Virus record (IMG/VR): IMGVR_UViG_3300048834_000074
Coordinates: 1 to 34,935 of that record
Strand: one strand, 5' to 3'
Length of the DNA stretch: 34,935 nucleotides
Source of the DNA: a virus
This document shows, one piece after another, positions 1 through 8,398 of this stretch; within the stretch, counting starts at the first letter, position 1, and each line of letters begins with the position of its first letter. The notes beneath the pieces were generated by a model, which saw only the letters and a list, made by a program, of their open reading frames with translations, ran no database searches and had not been told where the DNA came from. The position numbers and the translations under genes were made by a program.

Positions 1-661
1 GCCCGTTCGGTGCGCCAGCGATGTAGACGCCGTTCTGTGACGTCGAGTTGTCGAAGTTACTGATGCCGATGTCGCGGATCACCGCATACGTGTCGGGGTC
101 CGTGTTCGGGTACGAGTCGAGGTCCGCACCCGATTCGAGGTAGATGGCGTGACCGGCGAACGTGGACGCCGTTGGCAACCAGAGCCACATGTCACTGACG
201 ACCGTGAAGTGCGTGTAGGTGTCGAAGTTCTTGATCGCGCCGAGCGGCGTGCCCGAACCGGTCGAAGCCGTCAGCCCCGACCCCGGCTTGAGTACCGTCA
301 GTTTGCCCTGACCCTGCAACCAGACGCCCGTACGGATCAGGATCGAGTCCGCCAACTCGAACTCGCCGCCCGTCAAGATGACCCGACCCGCCTGGGTGCC
401 TGCCGCTACGGCCCGGTCGGTGCCACCCATGCCGGCGTCGTTCGCTTGCGTCGGTGACGCCAGCTCGATGGCGGCGTTGATCTGCACGTCGTCGACCGTG
501 CCGTCGCACACGTAGTGCGCCTTCTCCTTCACGGCGTCTGGGGCGTCGTTGGATGCGACGATGATCGCCCCGTCGCCAACACCGGCGGCGTCGTGCAGCG
601 CCCCTGCGTAGCCGTACCACGACGTGTTGCCCGAGGCTGGAAGTGATGTCGTGAGTGCCAA
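1..661 (-). CDS. Tail spike, parallel beta-helix type, N-terminal part (runs off left end)
   Basis: The gene starts with TTG at 661, preceded by a strong purine-rich ribosome site (AGGGGAG, six bases away), and is open to base 1. About 220 residues are visible. Residues 45-60 contain a CDGTVDDVQINAAI-like segment, and later parts are rich in Gly, Asn, Asp and short beta repeats such as GGEFELADSILI. Both are typical of pectate-lyase-like right-handed beta-helix tail spikes that bind or cut surface polysaccharide. The frame continues without interruption from base 34935 leftward to a stop at 34697, which would give a 299-residue protein. The gene follows the other tail-tip genes and precedes the amidase. 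The fold is inferred from motifs. No catalytic residues can be assigned. Confidence 0.75.
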   Translation of the reverse strand, partial: MALTTSLPASGNTSWYGYAGALHDAAGVGDGAIIVASNDAPDAVKEKAHYVCDGTVDDVQINAAIELASPTQANDAGMGGTDRAVAAGTQAGRVILTGGEFELADSILIRTGVWLQGQGKLTVLKPGSGLTASTGSGTPLGAIKNFDTYTHFTVVSDMWLWLPTASTFAGHAIYLESGADLDSYPNTDPDTYAVIRDIGISNFDNSTSQNGVYIAGAPNG

Positions 662-675
662 TGTGTTCTCCCCTG

Positions 676-1464
676 TCAGCCCGTACCGAACGGGATGGTT
701 CCGAATGCGCCGAGACCGAAGCCTTCGACGGGTGTGGCGAACGCGCCGAGACCGGCAACGATCCCCCAGTAGGCGCGTGTGGTCGCGGCCGGGACGACCG
801 AGCCAAGCCATGCGACGTCGGAGTATCCGACGCTGTCGACGTTCATCGCGGCCGTGTTGGACACGACGACACCGAACGAGATGCGACCGAACGTGCCCGC
901 CGTGCCCGCCGTGTCGTACGCCGTCGAATCACCGAACGACTCATCGGGTGTCGAACCTTCGAGGTTCGCTCCGTAGAACAGGCGGGCATCGACGGCGGTC
1001 GTGTCTGTCGCGGCGTCAACACCGACGGCGTGAATCTCCAACCGGTACCAAGTGTTGTCGGTGAGCGTCGTCGTGGACGTGTGCCTCGATGTCGACGGGA
1101 TGCGGATGTTCAGGTTGCCGCCCGTCGTCACCCTCACGTCGAACGCAGCCGTAGACCCATCTGCACCGTTCGTGTCCAAGATGGTCAACGCAGACGCCGG
1201 CGTGGCGTCAGCGAGACGGAAGTACATCCGAATCCAGATCTCCGACGCCGGCGACGCTGGGTCCCAATAGAGCAGACCGGACGCGCCGGAGGTCGTGATG
1301 AGCGCCGACCGTGTGCCGTGAAGTGCGACGTCGGTGTCAGCGACAACGACCGTCCCCGTCACGAAGTCGAACGCATCGCCTGCCGTGTCGTCGTCGGAGT
1401 TCGCGGCAGTGATCGCCGTGCCGTCAGCGAGCCCGTTCTCGAACGAGTTGAGCAGCTCGGCCAT
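676..1464 (-). CDS. LamG/concanavalin-A-like tail protein
   Basis: The 262-residue protein has a lectin/glucanase-like jelly-roll pattern. A segment near residues 63-85 (SGLLYWDP...EIWIRMYFRLAD) is followed by a pattern near 140-150 (DNTWYRLEIHAVG), as in LamG domains. The C-terminus (about residues 225-262) is Gly/Phe rich with repeated GLGAF-type units, which may be a trimerising or attachment tail. Its ATG overlaps the stop of the preceding gene by one base (TGATG), so translation is coupled. Its place among tail-tip genes suggests a carbohydrate-binding receptor protein. The ligand is unknown, and a purely structural role is possible. Confidence 0.7.
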   Translation of the reverse strand: MAELLNSFENGLADGTAITAANSDDDTAGDAFDFVTGTVVVADTDVALHGTRSALITTSGASGLLYWDPASPASEIWIRMYFRLADATPASALTILDTNGADGSTAAFDVRVTTGGNLNIRIPSTSRHTSTTTLTDNTWYRLEIHAVGVDAATDTTAVDARLFYGANLEGSTPDESFGDSTAYDTAGTAGTFGRISFGVVVSNTAAMNVDSVGYSDVAWLGSVVPAATTRAYWGIVAGLGAFATPVEGFGLGAFGTIPFGTG

Positions 1465-2243
1465 CAGTTGTCCCGATACTCGACCCCGACAACGATGTCG
1501 GCCCCGGCGATCGTCGAACCGATCTGGTCGATGTCGACGGTGATGAAGTCACCCGCCGACACCGCCGTCACATCCGGTGCGCTCGTCATGTCGGTGAACG
1601 CCGAGGCGGCGATGGTCGGTCGGTTGCCTTGCGTCGTGAAGATCGTTGTCCCGTTCAAGTTGACGTCGAGGATCAGAGATGCCCCGGTCGGTTCCGTCGA
1701 ACACGACGCGTACACGTTGACGATCGTCGCTGCCCGCTTGAAGTAGATGCGGATAGCGCCCGTGTCGACCTCGGCGTCGCCGGGCCACGTGTACACCTTC
1801 TCCTGGATCACGCCGAGGTTCTCGCGTGCGGCAGCAGCAGTCGACGCACCCGTGCCGCCGTGAGCCACGGCGAGGTCCGTCGACAGGCTGACGATTGTCG
1901 AGTCTTGAATGTCGACGGAGTCGAGAACGCCGCCGCTGATGTTCACGTCGTCAGCATCCTGCGCCGCGATCGTGCCGAGGCTGTCGACGGCTGACAGTTG
2001 TCCAGCCGTCGCGAACTTGTTGGTGGTCGCCGCGTCGTCGATGTCGTCGGCGTCCAGCACGACCACACCGGTCGCACCGTTCACCGAATCAACCGCACCG
2101 CTCCCGCCCCCTCCGGTCACCCATTCAGTGACGAGCGGGTCGAGTGAATCGATGGCGAGCACCTGCCCCGCCGTGCCGTCCACTGCGGGGCGTGGCGCGA
2201 GTCTCGGATTGTCGACCCCGGTCCACGAGTTGAAAGCTGTCAT
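1464..2243 (-). CDS. Tail fibre protein with phage tail repeat
   Basis: The 259-residue fibre starts at ATG 2243, with GGAG about seven bases upstream. Residues 44-90 carry a Gly-rich hinge and a VDSVNGATGVVVLDADDI-type linker that is nearly duplicated in the gene at 3783-5159. Around residues 127-145 is AHGGTGASTAAAARENLGV, a classic tail-fibre repeat found in many phages. The rest (about 150-259) is a compact beta-rich head with a final VEYRDN. It is likely a trimeric side or tip fibre acting in host adsorption. Function is inferred from these repeats and its position. Confidence 0.8.
   Translation of the reverse strand: MTAFNSWTGVDNPRLAPRPAVDGTAGQVLAIDSLDPLVTEWVTGGGGSGAVDSVNGATGVVVLDADDIDDAATTNKFATAGQLSAVDSLGTIAAQDADDVNISGGVLDSVDIQDSTIVSLSTDLAVAHGGTGASTAAAARENLGVIQEKVYTWPGDAEVDTGAIRIYFKRAATIVNVYASCSTEPTGASLILDVNLNGTTIFTTQGNRPTIAASAFTDMTSAPDVTAVSAGDFITVDIDQIGSTIAGADIVVGVEYRDN
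1990..2110. repeat. Tail-fibre linker module, copy 1
   Basis: This stretch encodes the Gly-rich hinge plus the SVNGATGVVVLDADDIDD and TNKFATAxQLSAVD segments. It is nearly identical at DNA level to 4618-4740. Shared linkers of this kind are known recombination points for swapping fibre heads. Confidence 0.85.
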
Positions 2244-2289
2244 CGGGACGCTCCGATCGGGCGTAGATAATTGGAAGCGAACGCGGGCG

Positions 2290-3783
2290 TCAGCCCGTCA
2301 GCCGACGAACACGCCGCACCCGTAGCGCCAGAATCCACAGGGTGTCATCGAACGTGTCGCCGCCGTTACTCCACGACCGCTCGATCGTGATGCGGGTTGC
2401 TTTGCCTTGCTGAACCGCAAGAGGGGCCACGGCGGGGTAGCCGAGCAGCTCGAACCATGCGGGCACGTTCTGAGCGGGCATCGTGGCGATCAACTGCCGG
2501 AACGTGCCGGCGTTGAGCGTGTCGCCATCGCCTGCGACTTGGTGGCGCGTCGGCAGGACGAAACCGCCTGAAAGTGCGCCCCCGTTGACGACCAACGCGT
2601 CGATGGTGAAGTGGTGCCAGTCGGACGGCAGCGGTGGGATCACCACGCCGACGCCATCAGAGGCGTTGTGTCGTAGCCCCTTGGCGGGCCAGCCCACGGT
2701 CGGGACTGGTCCTGCTGGCGGCGCACCGAGGGTGGTCTGTAGCTCGCCTGCACCGATCCAGATTTCGTCGGTGGTTCGTGCGAGTTCGGTGGCGGCGGGT
2801 GGCGGGAATGCCCAAACGTCGCCGCCGTTGGGTGTAGAGAAATCGAAGTCGCGTATCAGGCCGAGCCGCCAGATGGCCTGGTCGTGGTTGGCGCCCGTGT
2901 CATCCATGCCAGTGAGCATGATGTCGAAGCGGTCGGGGATGCCTGATGCCGCGACCATGATGTCGCTGCGGTAGTGCCCCTGAGCGTCGAAGCGGCCACC
3001 CGACAGCGGCACCGAGGGCGCCGTGTCGCCCGTCCACGTCAGTCCATCCGTGCTCGCCCAATAGAACAGTCGGTAGGGGGCGGTGCCTGTCGGCACTGAC
3101 GCCGTGGCAAGCGCGTGGTAAACGCCGTTGGCGTCCTGCTCCACTGCGAGATGCCAAAGCCCGTAAGGCGATGGGAGTGTGGGGCGGGTGCCGAGGGTGG
3201 CCGACGTCCATGTGATCCCATCGGCCGACGTGCGCCTGGCGATGTTGTCATCCACCTCGAACATCGTGTACGAGCCATCCGACTCGATCACGATTGATGG
3301 CGAGACGCCCGCGTCCGTGACGACCACCGCCAGCTCGGTCCATGTGATGCCGTCTGTCGACGTGGTGCGCACGTATTCGTTGGCGACGCCCGTGTCTGTC
3401 CCCTTGAAGTACAGCACCATCGTGTCGCCGTCGAGGACCATCTCCGTGTCAGCCCAGTAGTCGTAGCCCGCCGACACCGCGTCAGCCAATGAAGCAATCG
3501 GATTGGTGAGCCCTTCGGGGACTTCCCAGTTGACGCCATCATTGGAGGCGACGATCGACGGGTTCTCGCGCGGTGACGCCGGGAACGGCGTGAACGCCAT
3601 CCAGTATGTGTACCCATTCCACCCGTCAGCGACGTACACCACCGATGGGTGGCCGATGCTCGGGTTGTTGTCGTAGACGGGAACGTCCAGCGGGATGAAT
3701 GCTGACGCCTGCGATCCGCTTTGCAGTGTGGCGAGGCGGTTGTGTTCGGCGACGTGCCCTGAGGAATTCTCGACGAATGTCAT
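2290..3783 (-). CDS. Beta-propeller glycosidase-like tail protein
   Basis: The 497-residue protein starts with a tail-attachment segment (FVENSSGHVAEHN). From about residue 35 it carries the signature of five-bladed beta-propeller glycoside hydrolases (GH43/sialidase-like): IGHPSVVYVADGWNGYTYW, then ENPSIVASNDGVNWEVP, WADTEMVLDGD, and repeated DGITWT or DGLTWT blade motifs. The propeller spans roughly residues 35-320. The remaining 170 residues look like a beta-sandwich. It probably binds or trims a host polysaccharide at the tail tip. The start overlaps the upstream stop by one base (TAATG). Whether it is catalytically active cannot be seen from sequence alone. Confidence 0.78.
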   Translation of the reverse strand: MTFVENSSGHVAEHNRLATLQSGSQASAFIPLDVPVYDNNPSIGHPSVVYVADGWNGYTYWMAFTPFPASPRENPSIVASNDGVNWEVPEGLTNPIASLADAVSAGYDYWADTEMVLDGDTMVLYFKGTDTGVANEYVRTTSTDGITWTELAVVVTDAGVSPSIVIESDGSYTMFEVDDNIARRTSADGITWTSATLGTRPTLPSPYGLWHLAVEQDANGVYHALATASVPTGTAPYRLFYWASTDGLTWTGDTAPSVPLSGGRFDAQGHYRSDIMVAASGIPDRFDIMLTGMDDTGANHDQAIWRLGLIRDFDFSTPNGGDVWAFPPPAATELARTTDEIWIGAGELQTTLGAPPAGPVPTVGWPAKGLRHNASDGVGVVIPPLPSDWHHFTIDALVVNGGALSGGFVLPTRHQVAGDGDTLNAGTFRQLIATMPAQNVPAWFELLGYPAVAPLAVQQGKATRITIERSWSNGGDTFDDTLWILALRVRRVRRLTG

Positions 3784-5159
3784 TACGCCCGCCTGAACGC
3801 GATAGATGGTGAAGCAGGGTTACCCGCTGCAACACTGAGACCGCTGCCGTTTCCGATGGTCGGTGACCCCGGCAGCGCGCCGGTGACTGATCCGACCGTG
3901 AGAGCGGAGGTTGGGAAGGCCAGACCGCTCGAAGCAGTGGTGGAAGACAGAACACCGAAACCCTGCGACTTGGTACGTACGGCGGGGGCGGTGGTGCTGG
4001 TTGTCTGCCAGACGATGCCGAACAACGTCCACCCTGCCGGGATCGTCGTGGAAACAGTCGCCTCCTTGTACCCCGTCGTCGACGGGTCAACCGTCCCCGC
4101 ATCGAGAAGCAGGGTCCCTCCTCCTCCGGCGACAGCATCGGCGTCATAGAGGCCGAGACGCAGCACGCCCGTACCGGGCGTGGTGACCTCGATGGCGATG
4201 CGGTCGACGGTCACCGCCGCAGGCATGAAGAATGGGTACAGGTAGAGGTTCTGGAACCTGTTGATGAAGCTGCCGACACCGATGGTGGAATCGGCCCCGA
4301 CCGGCGACACGTAGTGCCCGACCGTCGATGACGCCATGTTCAGAGCGGTCGGGCGCGTTTCGATCTTGTCGTCCAGGCCGACAAGCGCCTCTGACACGTC
4401 GTCAACTGTGAAGTCGGAGTTGAACACGTCACCTACGACGATCGCGGTGGCGTCATGTGCGCCTGTCGTGTCGGAGATGTGGGCGGCTGCGATCGGCTCC
4501 GCTATCGGCGCATACTGCGAAGCAAGCGACGCGTTCAGGTTCGTCGGGATGTTCCCGGCCGCCAATGTCGTCAGGTCAGCATCGAGCGGCTGATAGGTCG
4601 AGGCCAACCCGTCAACGGCTGAGAGTTGTGCAGCGGTGGCGAACTTGTTGGTCGTCGATGTGTCATCGATGTCGTCGGCGTCCAACACGACCACACCGGT
4701 CGCACCATTCACCGAATCAACCGCACCACCCCCGCCGGCGCCTCCGATCACCTCGACGGCGATCGACAGACCATCACCAGTCGTCACAGCGAACGTCCGC
4801 TCGAACGACGGCTGCGCCTTCGCCGAACCCGGCGGGTAGATCGAGATCGACCCACCGAGCCAAGGGAACCCGTCGACCGTCACCGACACCCGACCCGGCG
4901 AACCGGCGAGCGACGTCAACAGTGCGGTCGTCTTCACGCCCGTCAACGTCAACGTCAACACGTTGTCACCAGCACCGGAGATCGTCTGGCCGAACGTCGT
5001 CGCCTCCACCCCGGTCGCCGTGAGGATCTGCGCGACGATCGTCGCACCCGACAGATCCACGGGCGCGTCGGCGAGCGTCGCCGTGAACTCCAACGACACC
5101 GGGGCACCGGCCCACACGTTGATGTCGACCGGGTGCGGTCGAAGCTCGACAACAGTCAT
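3783..5159 (-). CDS. Tail fibre / baseplate-like protein
   Basis: The start is ATG 5159 with AGGAG six bases upstream, giving 458 residues. The open frame extends further upstream, but that part is antisense-like Arg/Ser-rich sequence inside the next gene and has no ribosome site. Residues 1-115 resemble the N-terminal beta domain of baseplate-upper-type proteins (WAGAPVSLEFTATLADAPVDL). A Gly-rich hinge and the duplicated VDSVNGATGVVVLDADD linker follow at about 140-185. A fibre shaft with a YQPLDADLT segment comes next, and a beta-rich head occupies about 280-458. It probably joins the tail tip to receptor-binding parts. The exact family is uncertain. Confidence 0.75.
   Translation of the reverse strand: MTVVELRPHPVDINVWAGAPVSLEFTATLADAPVDLSGATIVAQILTATGVEATTFGQTISGAGDNVLTLTLTGVKTTALLTSLAGSPGRVSVTVDGFPWLGGSISIYPPGSAKAQPSFERTFAVTTGDGLSIAVEVIGGAGGGGAVDSVNGATGVVVLDADDIDDTSTTNKFATAAQLSAVDGLASTYQPLDADLTTLAAGNIPTNLNASLASQYAPIAEPIAAAHISDTTGAHDATAIVVGDVFNSDFTVDDVSEALVGLDDKIETRPTALNMASSTVGHYVSPVGADSTIGVGSFINRFQNLYLYPFFMPAAVTVDRIAIEVTTPGTGVLRLGLYDADAVAGGGGTLLLDAGTVDPSTTGYKEATVSTTIPAGWTLFGIVWQTTSTTAPAVRTKSQGFGVLSSTTASSGLAFPTSALTVGSVTGALPGSPTIGNGSGLSVAAGNPASPSIAFRRA
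4618..4740. repeat. Tail-fibre linker module, copy 2
   Basis: This is the second copy of the hinge and linker found at 1990-2110, in the same orientation and frame. It differs mainly at synonymous or conservative positions (for example AATTNKF against TSTTNKF). Confidence 0.85.
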
Positions 5160-5184
5160 CAGTGCTCCTTGCGCTTCGAGTGGG

Positions 5185-5724
5185 TCACGGCGTCCACAAC
5201 CCGACCGCGGTGTAGCCGACAGCGGTGGTCGCGGCCGAACGGGATGCGACGTCGACGTAGCCGATGACGACGGCGGTCTCAGACGGTTCGTGGACCTGCG
5301 CCCACGACCTGCCCGTGTCGTACTTCGCTGGGCCGGCGCTGACCGCCGGTGGCACCGAGAACGCCTGCGGGAACGTGAACGACAACGTGCCCTGATACAG
5401 CGATCCGTAGGCGGTGTTGATGGCGAGGGAACGGTCCCCCAGGAACCAGCACACCTGGAACCCTGACCGGAACCTCGCCCAGTTCCCGTTGCTGTTCGAG
5501 CCCAGCTCGGGCGTATCCCCATCCACCGGCCCCAAGATCAACCGATCCGCGCCCTGTTGCAACACAGCGCAGTAGTCGCCGGATGCGACCGGGGTGAGCG
5601 CCGGCAGTTCGACTGCAGTCGCAGCACCCTCGAGTGCGACCGTGTTCATCGCGGTCGCTTCGCCGTAGACGATCGACGCACCCCGGTTCTGCAACGCCAG
5701 GATCGTTCGGGCCAGGTCGTTCAC
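5185..5724 (-). CDS. Minor tail protein, OB/H-lectin-like
   Basis: GTG at 5724 forms a 4-base GTGA overlap with the stop of the upstream tail-hub gene, which sets the start and gives 179 residues. The N-terminal half has a short helix and then a beta domain (VELPALTPVASGDYCAVLQ, then RLILGPV) resembling the OB-like fold of tail-hub accessory proteins. The C-terminal half, with a TFPQAFSVPPAVSAGP-type pattern followed by VHEPSETAVVIGYVDVA, is reminiscent of H-type lectin domains used in phage receptor binding. The role is inferred from its place directly after the hub gene. Confidence 0.7.
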   Translation of the reverse strand: MNDLARTILALQNRGASIVYGEATAMNTVALEGAATAVELPALTPVASGDYCAVLQQGADRLILGPVDGDTPELGSNSNGNWARFRSGFQVCWFLGDRSLAINTAYGSLYQGTLSFTFPQAFSVPPAVSAGPAKYDTGRSWAQVHEPSETAVVIGYVDVASRSAATTAVGYTAVGLWTP

Positions 5725-6908
5725 GACGCCACCTGCGACGCACGCGACCGTGCCGACATTCCACCGTCGGCGCCCAACCCGATCGACAGTGAGTCGATGA
5801 TGTGGAGCTCGTCGAGCGCCAACGCCGAACGCACCACACGCACCACGTCGGAACACTCCAACCGTGGGTCAGGCACCGCCGAGAAATCGACGGAGCGGGC
5901 CACACCGAGGTTCGATGCCAGGATCGACGCAGCCGCCGTCTCGCACTGTTCGTCCGATGCGAGGAACTCCGACGCGAAGAACCGAGGCTTGCGGCCGAAC
6001 GGGCCGTCGTAGTACGTCGGAGATGCCGGATCGAGGTCGGCTGCTTCGCCGCGGTACTGGGCACCCGTCGACGCATTCCGACCGGTCGCTATCACCTTGT
6101 TGTACGCGGTCACCCGATCCAACTTGACGTTGACCGACACCATGTTGACCCCTTCGGCGACCGTCGCATCAGGATCGGCAGTGAACGTCGGCTCCAGGCG
6201 CAGCACGACACGGCCGAGGCCGTCGAACAGCAGCTCGTGACCGATCGACTTCGCCATCGTCTGCGCCGCTTCCCACCGATCATCCTGCGCGGCGAACGTG
6301 AGTAGCGGTGTCGTGAACGTCACCGACGGAAACAGGAACTCGAGACCATCGACCCCGTCGTCGATCAGATCTTCGATCGCGGTGGCGTAGTTGGTGCCGG
6401 CGGCGATCTGGTAGACGTCCTCGAACCGGGCGTCCGACACCAGCCGGGAACGGTCCTCGGCGACGATCGCAGACGACAGCGTGATCCCGTCGACATCGGA
6501 TGTCTGGATCGGGAACACACCGAGCGGCACCATCTCCACCGAAGGTTCGCCGGCGACGGCGCCCACTGTCAGTGGGTTGCCGTACTCGTCGGTGAGAACT
6601 TCGCCGCTGCCATCGGTCAGAAACGGATCGGTCGTGATCGCTGCTCCCAGCCGGACACCGCGCCACACCAGCAGTTCGTAGCCGTACGGGGTCAAGATGT
6701 CATCGGCTGCAACCGGAACGCGTGTCGGTTCGGCGAACAGGGCGTCGAGACGGGCGAGATGTGCGGCGGTTCGGTCGTAGTCGACGCGACCATCGATCAG
6801 GTTCACACCTTCGGCGATCACCTCACGGTCGAACAGGACATCGCAACGAGAAACGACCTGATGCGACCCGGCGACCGTGTTCGCGAACGCGAGGCTGGCC
6901 GATCTCAT
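5721..6908 (-). CDS. Tail hub protein (DUF5047-like / Tal-like)
   Basis: The 395-residue protein has the layout of actinophage tail-hub proteins. An N-terminal GSHQVVSRCDVLFDREVI segment, a YGYELLVWRGVRLG motif and a VPLGVFPIQ motif near residues 75-135 are characteristic of DUF5047. A Tal/gp27-like region follows (SRLVSDARFEDVYQIAAGTN at about 152-172, then residues 200-260). Its ATG overlaps the upstream stop by four bases. It should form the ring at the tail tip to which the fibres attach. The C-terminal SVDFSAVPDPRLECSDVV region is also typical of hub domains. Confidence 0.82.
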   Translation of the reverse strand: MRSASLAFANTVAGSHQVVSRCDVLFDREVIAEGVNLIDGRVDYDRTAAHLARLDALFAEPTRVPVAADDILTPYGYELLVWRGVRLGAAITTDPFLTDGSGEVLTDEYGNPLTVGAVAGEPSVEMVPLGVFPIQTSDVDGITLSSAIVAEDRSRLVSDARFEDVYQIAAGTNYATAIEDLIDDGVDGLEFLFPSVTFTTPLLTFAAQDDRWEAAQTMAKSIGHELLFDGLGRVVLRLEPTFTADPDATVAEGVNMVSVNVKLDRVTAYNKVIATGRNASTGAQYRGEAADLDPASPTYYDGPFGRKPRFFASEFLASDEQCETAAASILASNLGVARSVDFSAVPDPRLECSDVVRVVRSALALDELHIIDSLSIGLGADGGMSARSRASQVAS

Positions 6909-8398
6909 TGGCCTGCAGTCGAATCAGCTGGAGCGGTCACACTGTCGTAGGTGGCCGACCAGAGCCGCCACAGGTTGTCCGAGTTCGCCGACATGAACAC
7001 CTCGTCGACGCCGTTGATCGCTGCGTAGAAGTCGGCGATGTCCATCGCAGCGGGGAACTGCACCAACACCACCGGTGTGTCTTCGAGCAGCGCCCGCAGA
7101 TCGGCGGCGTCGGTCGTGCTGTACGTCTCGATCGTCAACATGCCCGAATGGGACGACATCACATCGGACACGACGATCGGTGCCGCTGCCCCGATGATGT
7201 CGAATCGGCCGGTGCGGCGACGCTTCGCGTACACGTCACGGCGCGACATGCAGAACGTCGTATTCAGGCTCGGGTCGGTCGGAGACTTCAGCCAACACTC
7301 AGTCGACGACCACGACTCCGCCGGCGTTGACTGCACCCATGCGCCCGTCACCGGCAGACCCGACAGTAGGTACGTCGCACGCGCCCGGTAGAGAGCCGTC
7401 GTGCCGTTCGGGACTTCGTAGTCGAACACCTGAAAGTCGTTGGCGTCGGCGGTGCAGTCAACGTAGTTCGCGAAACGCACCGGTGTCCACGTCACGCCCG
7501 AATCGAGCGAGCGTTGCACCTCGATCAGTTCCCACGCTTCCGTGGCAGTGTCGCGGGTGACGTCGATTTGGATGCGGCCGCCTGCGTCTCCGCCGGTCGC
7601 CGTGACCGTGTCCACGTCGGCGGTGTCGACATCGACAGCGAACGTGTCGAACGCCCACGCCGACCAATGCGACGCACCGTTCACCGTCTGCGCCACACGG
7701 ACATACGCACGGTACGTGTCGCCAGTGACAAGCGCACCGGTGTTCGCCGTCAGCGCGGAGCCGACGACCTCACCCGACTCCCAGTACGAATCGGACGTGT
7801 CCGGATCGAAGCCGCCGGCGCCGTACTGGGCGTCGGTGAAGACCTTCACCTCGTAGCGGGTCTGGTCCCCACCGTCGGCGTCGAGCGTGTTCGACCATGC
7901 GATCGGGATGATGTTCGTCGCCGTATACGGGTCCGGTGAGACAGCGGTGACCGTCGTGACCGGCTGCGTGACGTAGATCAGGTCGAGATACAGCTCATAG
8001 AACCGAACGTTCACAGAAACAGGCTGCGCGCCCATCTGCAAACGGAGAGCATCAACGGACGCCTGCGACCACCCCACCGGCGAATAGCCGCCGGCGAAAG
8101 TCAGAATCCCGTTCGCGGTGCTGACCGTGCCCGCCAGCGACGGGCCTGCCGGCGATGATGCCGCTGTGATTTGCCCGCTCGCCGACGTATGCCACGCCCG
8201 TGCCCGGATGCGTGCAGACTTCGTAACGGCACCAGACCCCATCGCGACTGTGCCCATCTCGACCAGAGTCCCGTTCGCGCCGTTTCCGGCAACGTAACTC
8301 GAGTCGGAGTCGTCGTTCAGCGCTGTATGGGCGTTCGCTGCGCCAGTGACAGTGCCTGCCGCAACTGTCCCGTTCGGTCGAAGTGTCGTCGTCGTCAT
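6905..8398 (-). CDS. Minor tail protein, distal-tail-like
   Basis: The 497-residue protein lies directly after the tape measure, where distal-tail proteins are usually encoded, with 4-base overlaps at both ends. Residues 1-150 form a beta-rich, carbohydrate-module-like domain. Residues 155-340 carry fibronectin-type-III-like patterns (YEVKVFTDAQY, YRAYVRVAQTVNG, VEVQRS-type strands). The last 140 residues, with CWLKSPTDPSLN and a compact beta end, look like the conserved C-terminal part of actinophage minor tail proteins. The Dit role is an inference from order and domain types. Confidence 0.72.
   Translation of the reverse strand: MTTTTLRPNGTVAAGTVTGAANAHTALNDDSDSSYVAGNGANGTLVEMGTVAMGSGAVTKSARIRARAWHTSASGQITAASSPAGPSLAGTVSTANGILTFAGGYSPVGWSQASVDALRLQMGAQPVSVNVRFYELYLDLIYVTQPVTTVTAVSPDPYTATNIIPIAWSNTLDADGGDQTRYEVKVFTDAQYGAGGFDPDTSDSYWESGEVVGSALTANTGALVTGDTYRAYVRVAQTVNGASHWSAWAFDTFAVDVDTADVDTVTATGGDAGGRIQIDVTRDTATEAWELIEVQRSLDSGVTWTPVRFANYVDCTADANDFQVFDYEVPNGTTALYRARATYLLSGLPVTGAWVQSTPAESWSSTECWLKSPTDPSLNTTFCMSRRDVYAKRRRTGRFDIIGAAAPIVVSDVMSSHSGMLTIETYSTTDAADLRALLEDTPVVLVQFPAAMDIADFYAAINGVDEVFMSANSDNLWRLWSATYDSVTAPADSTAGQ

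Noticed and set aside
655-1746. Plus-strand 363-codon ORF over tail genes
   Set aside because: Arg-rich shadow opposite LamG-like and fibre genes with clear motifs and coupled starts.
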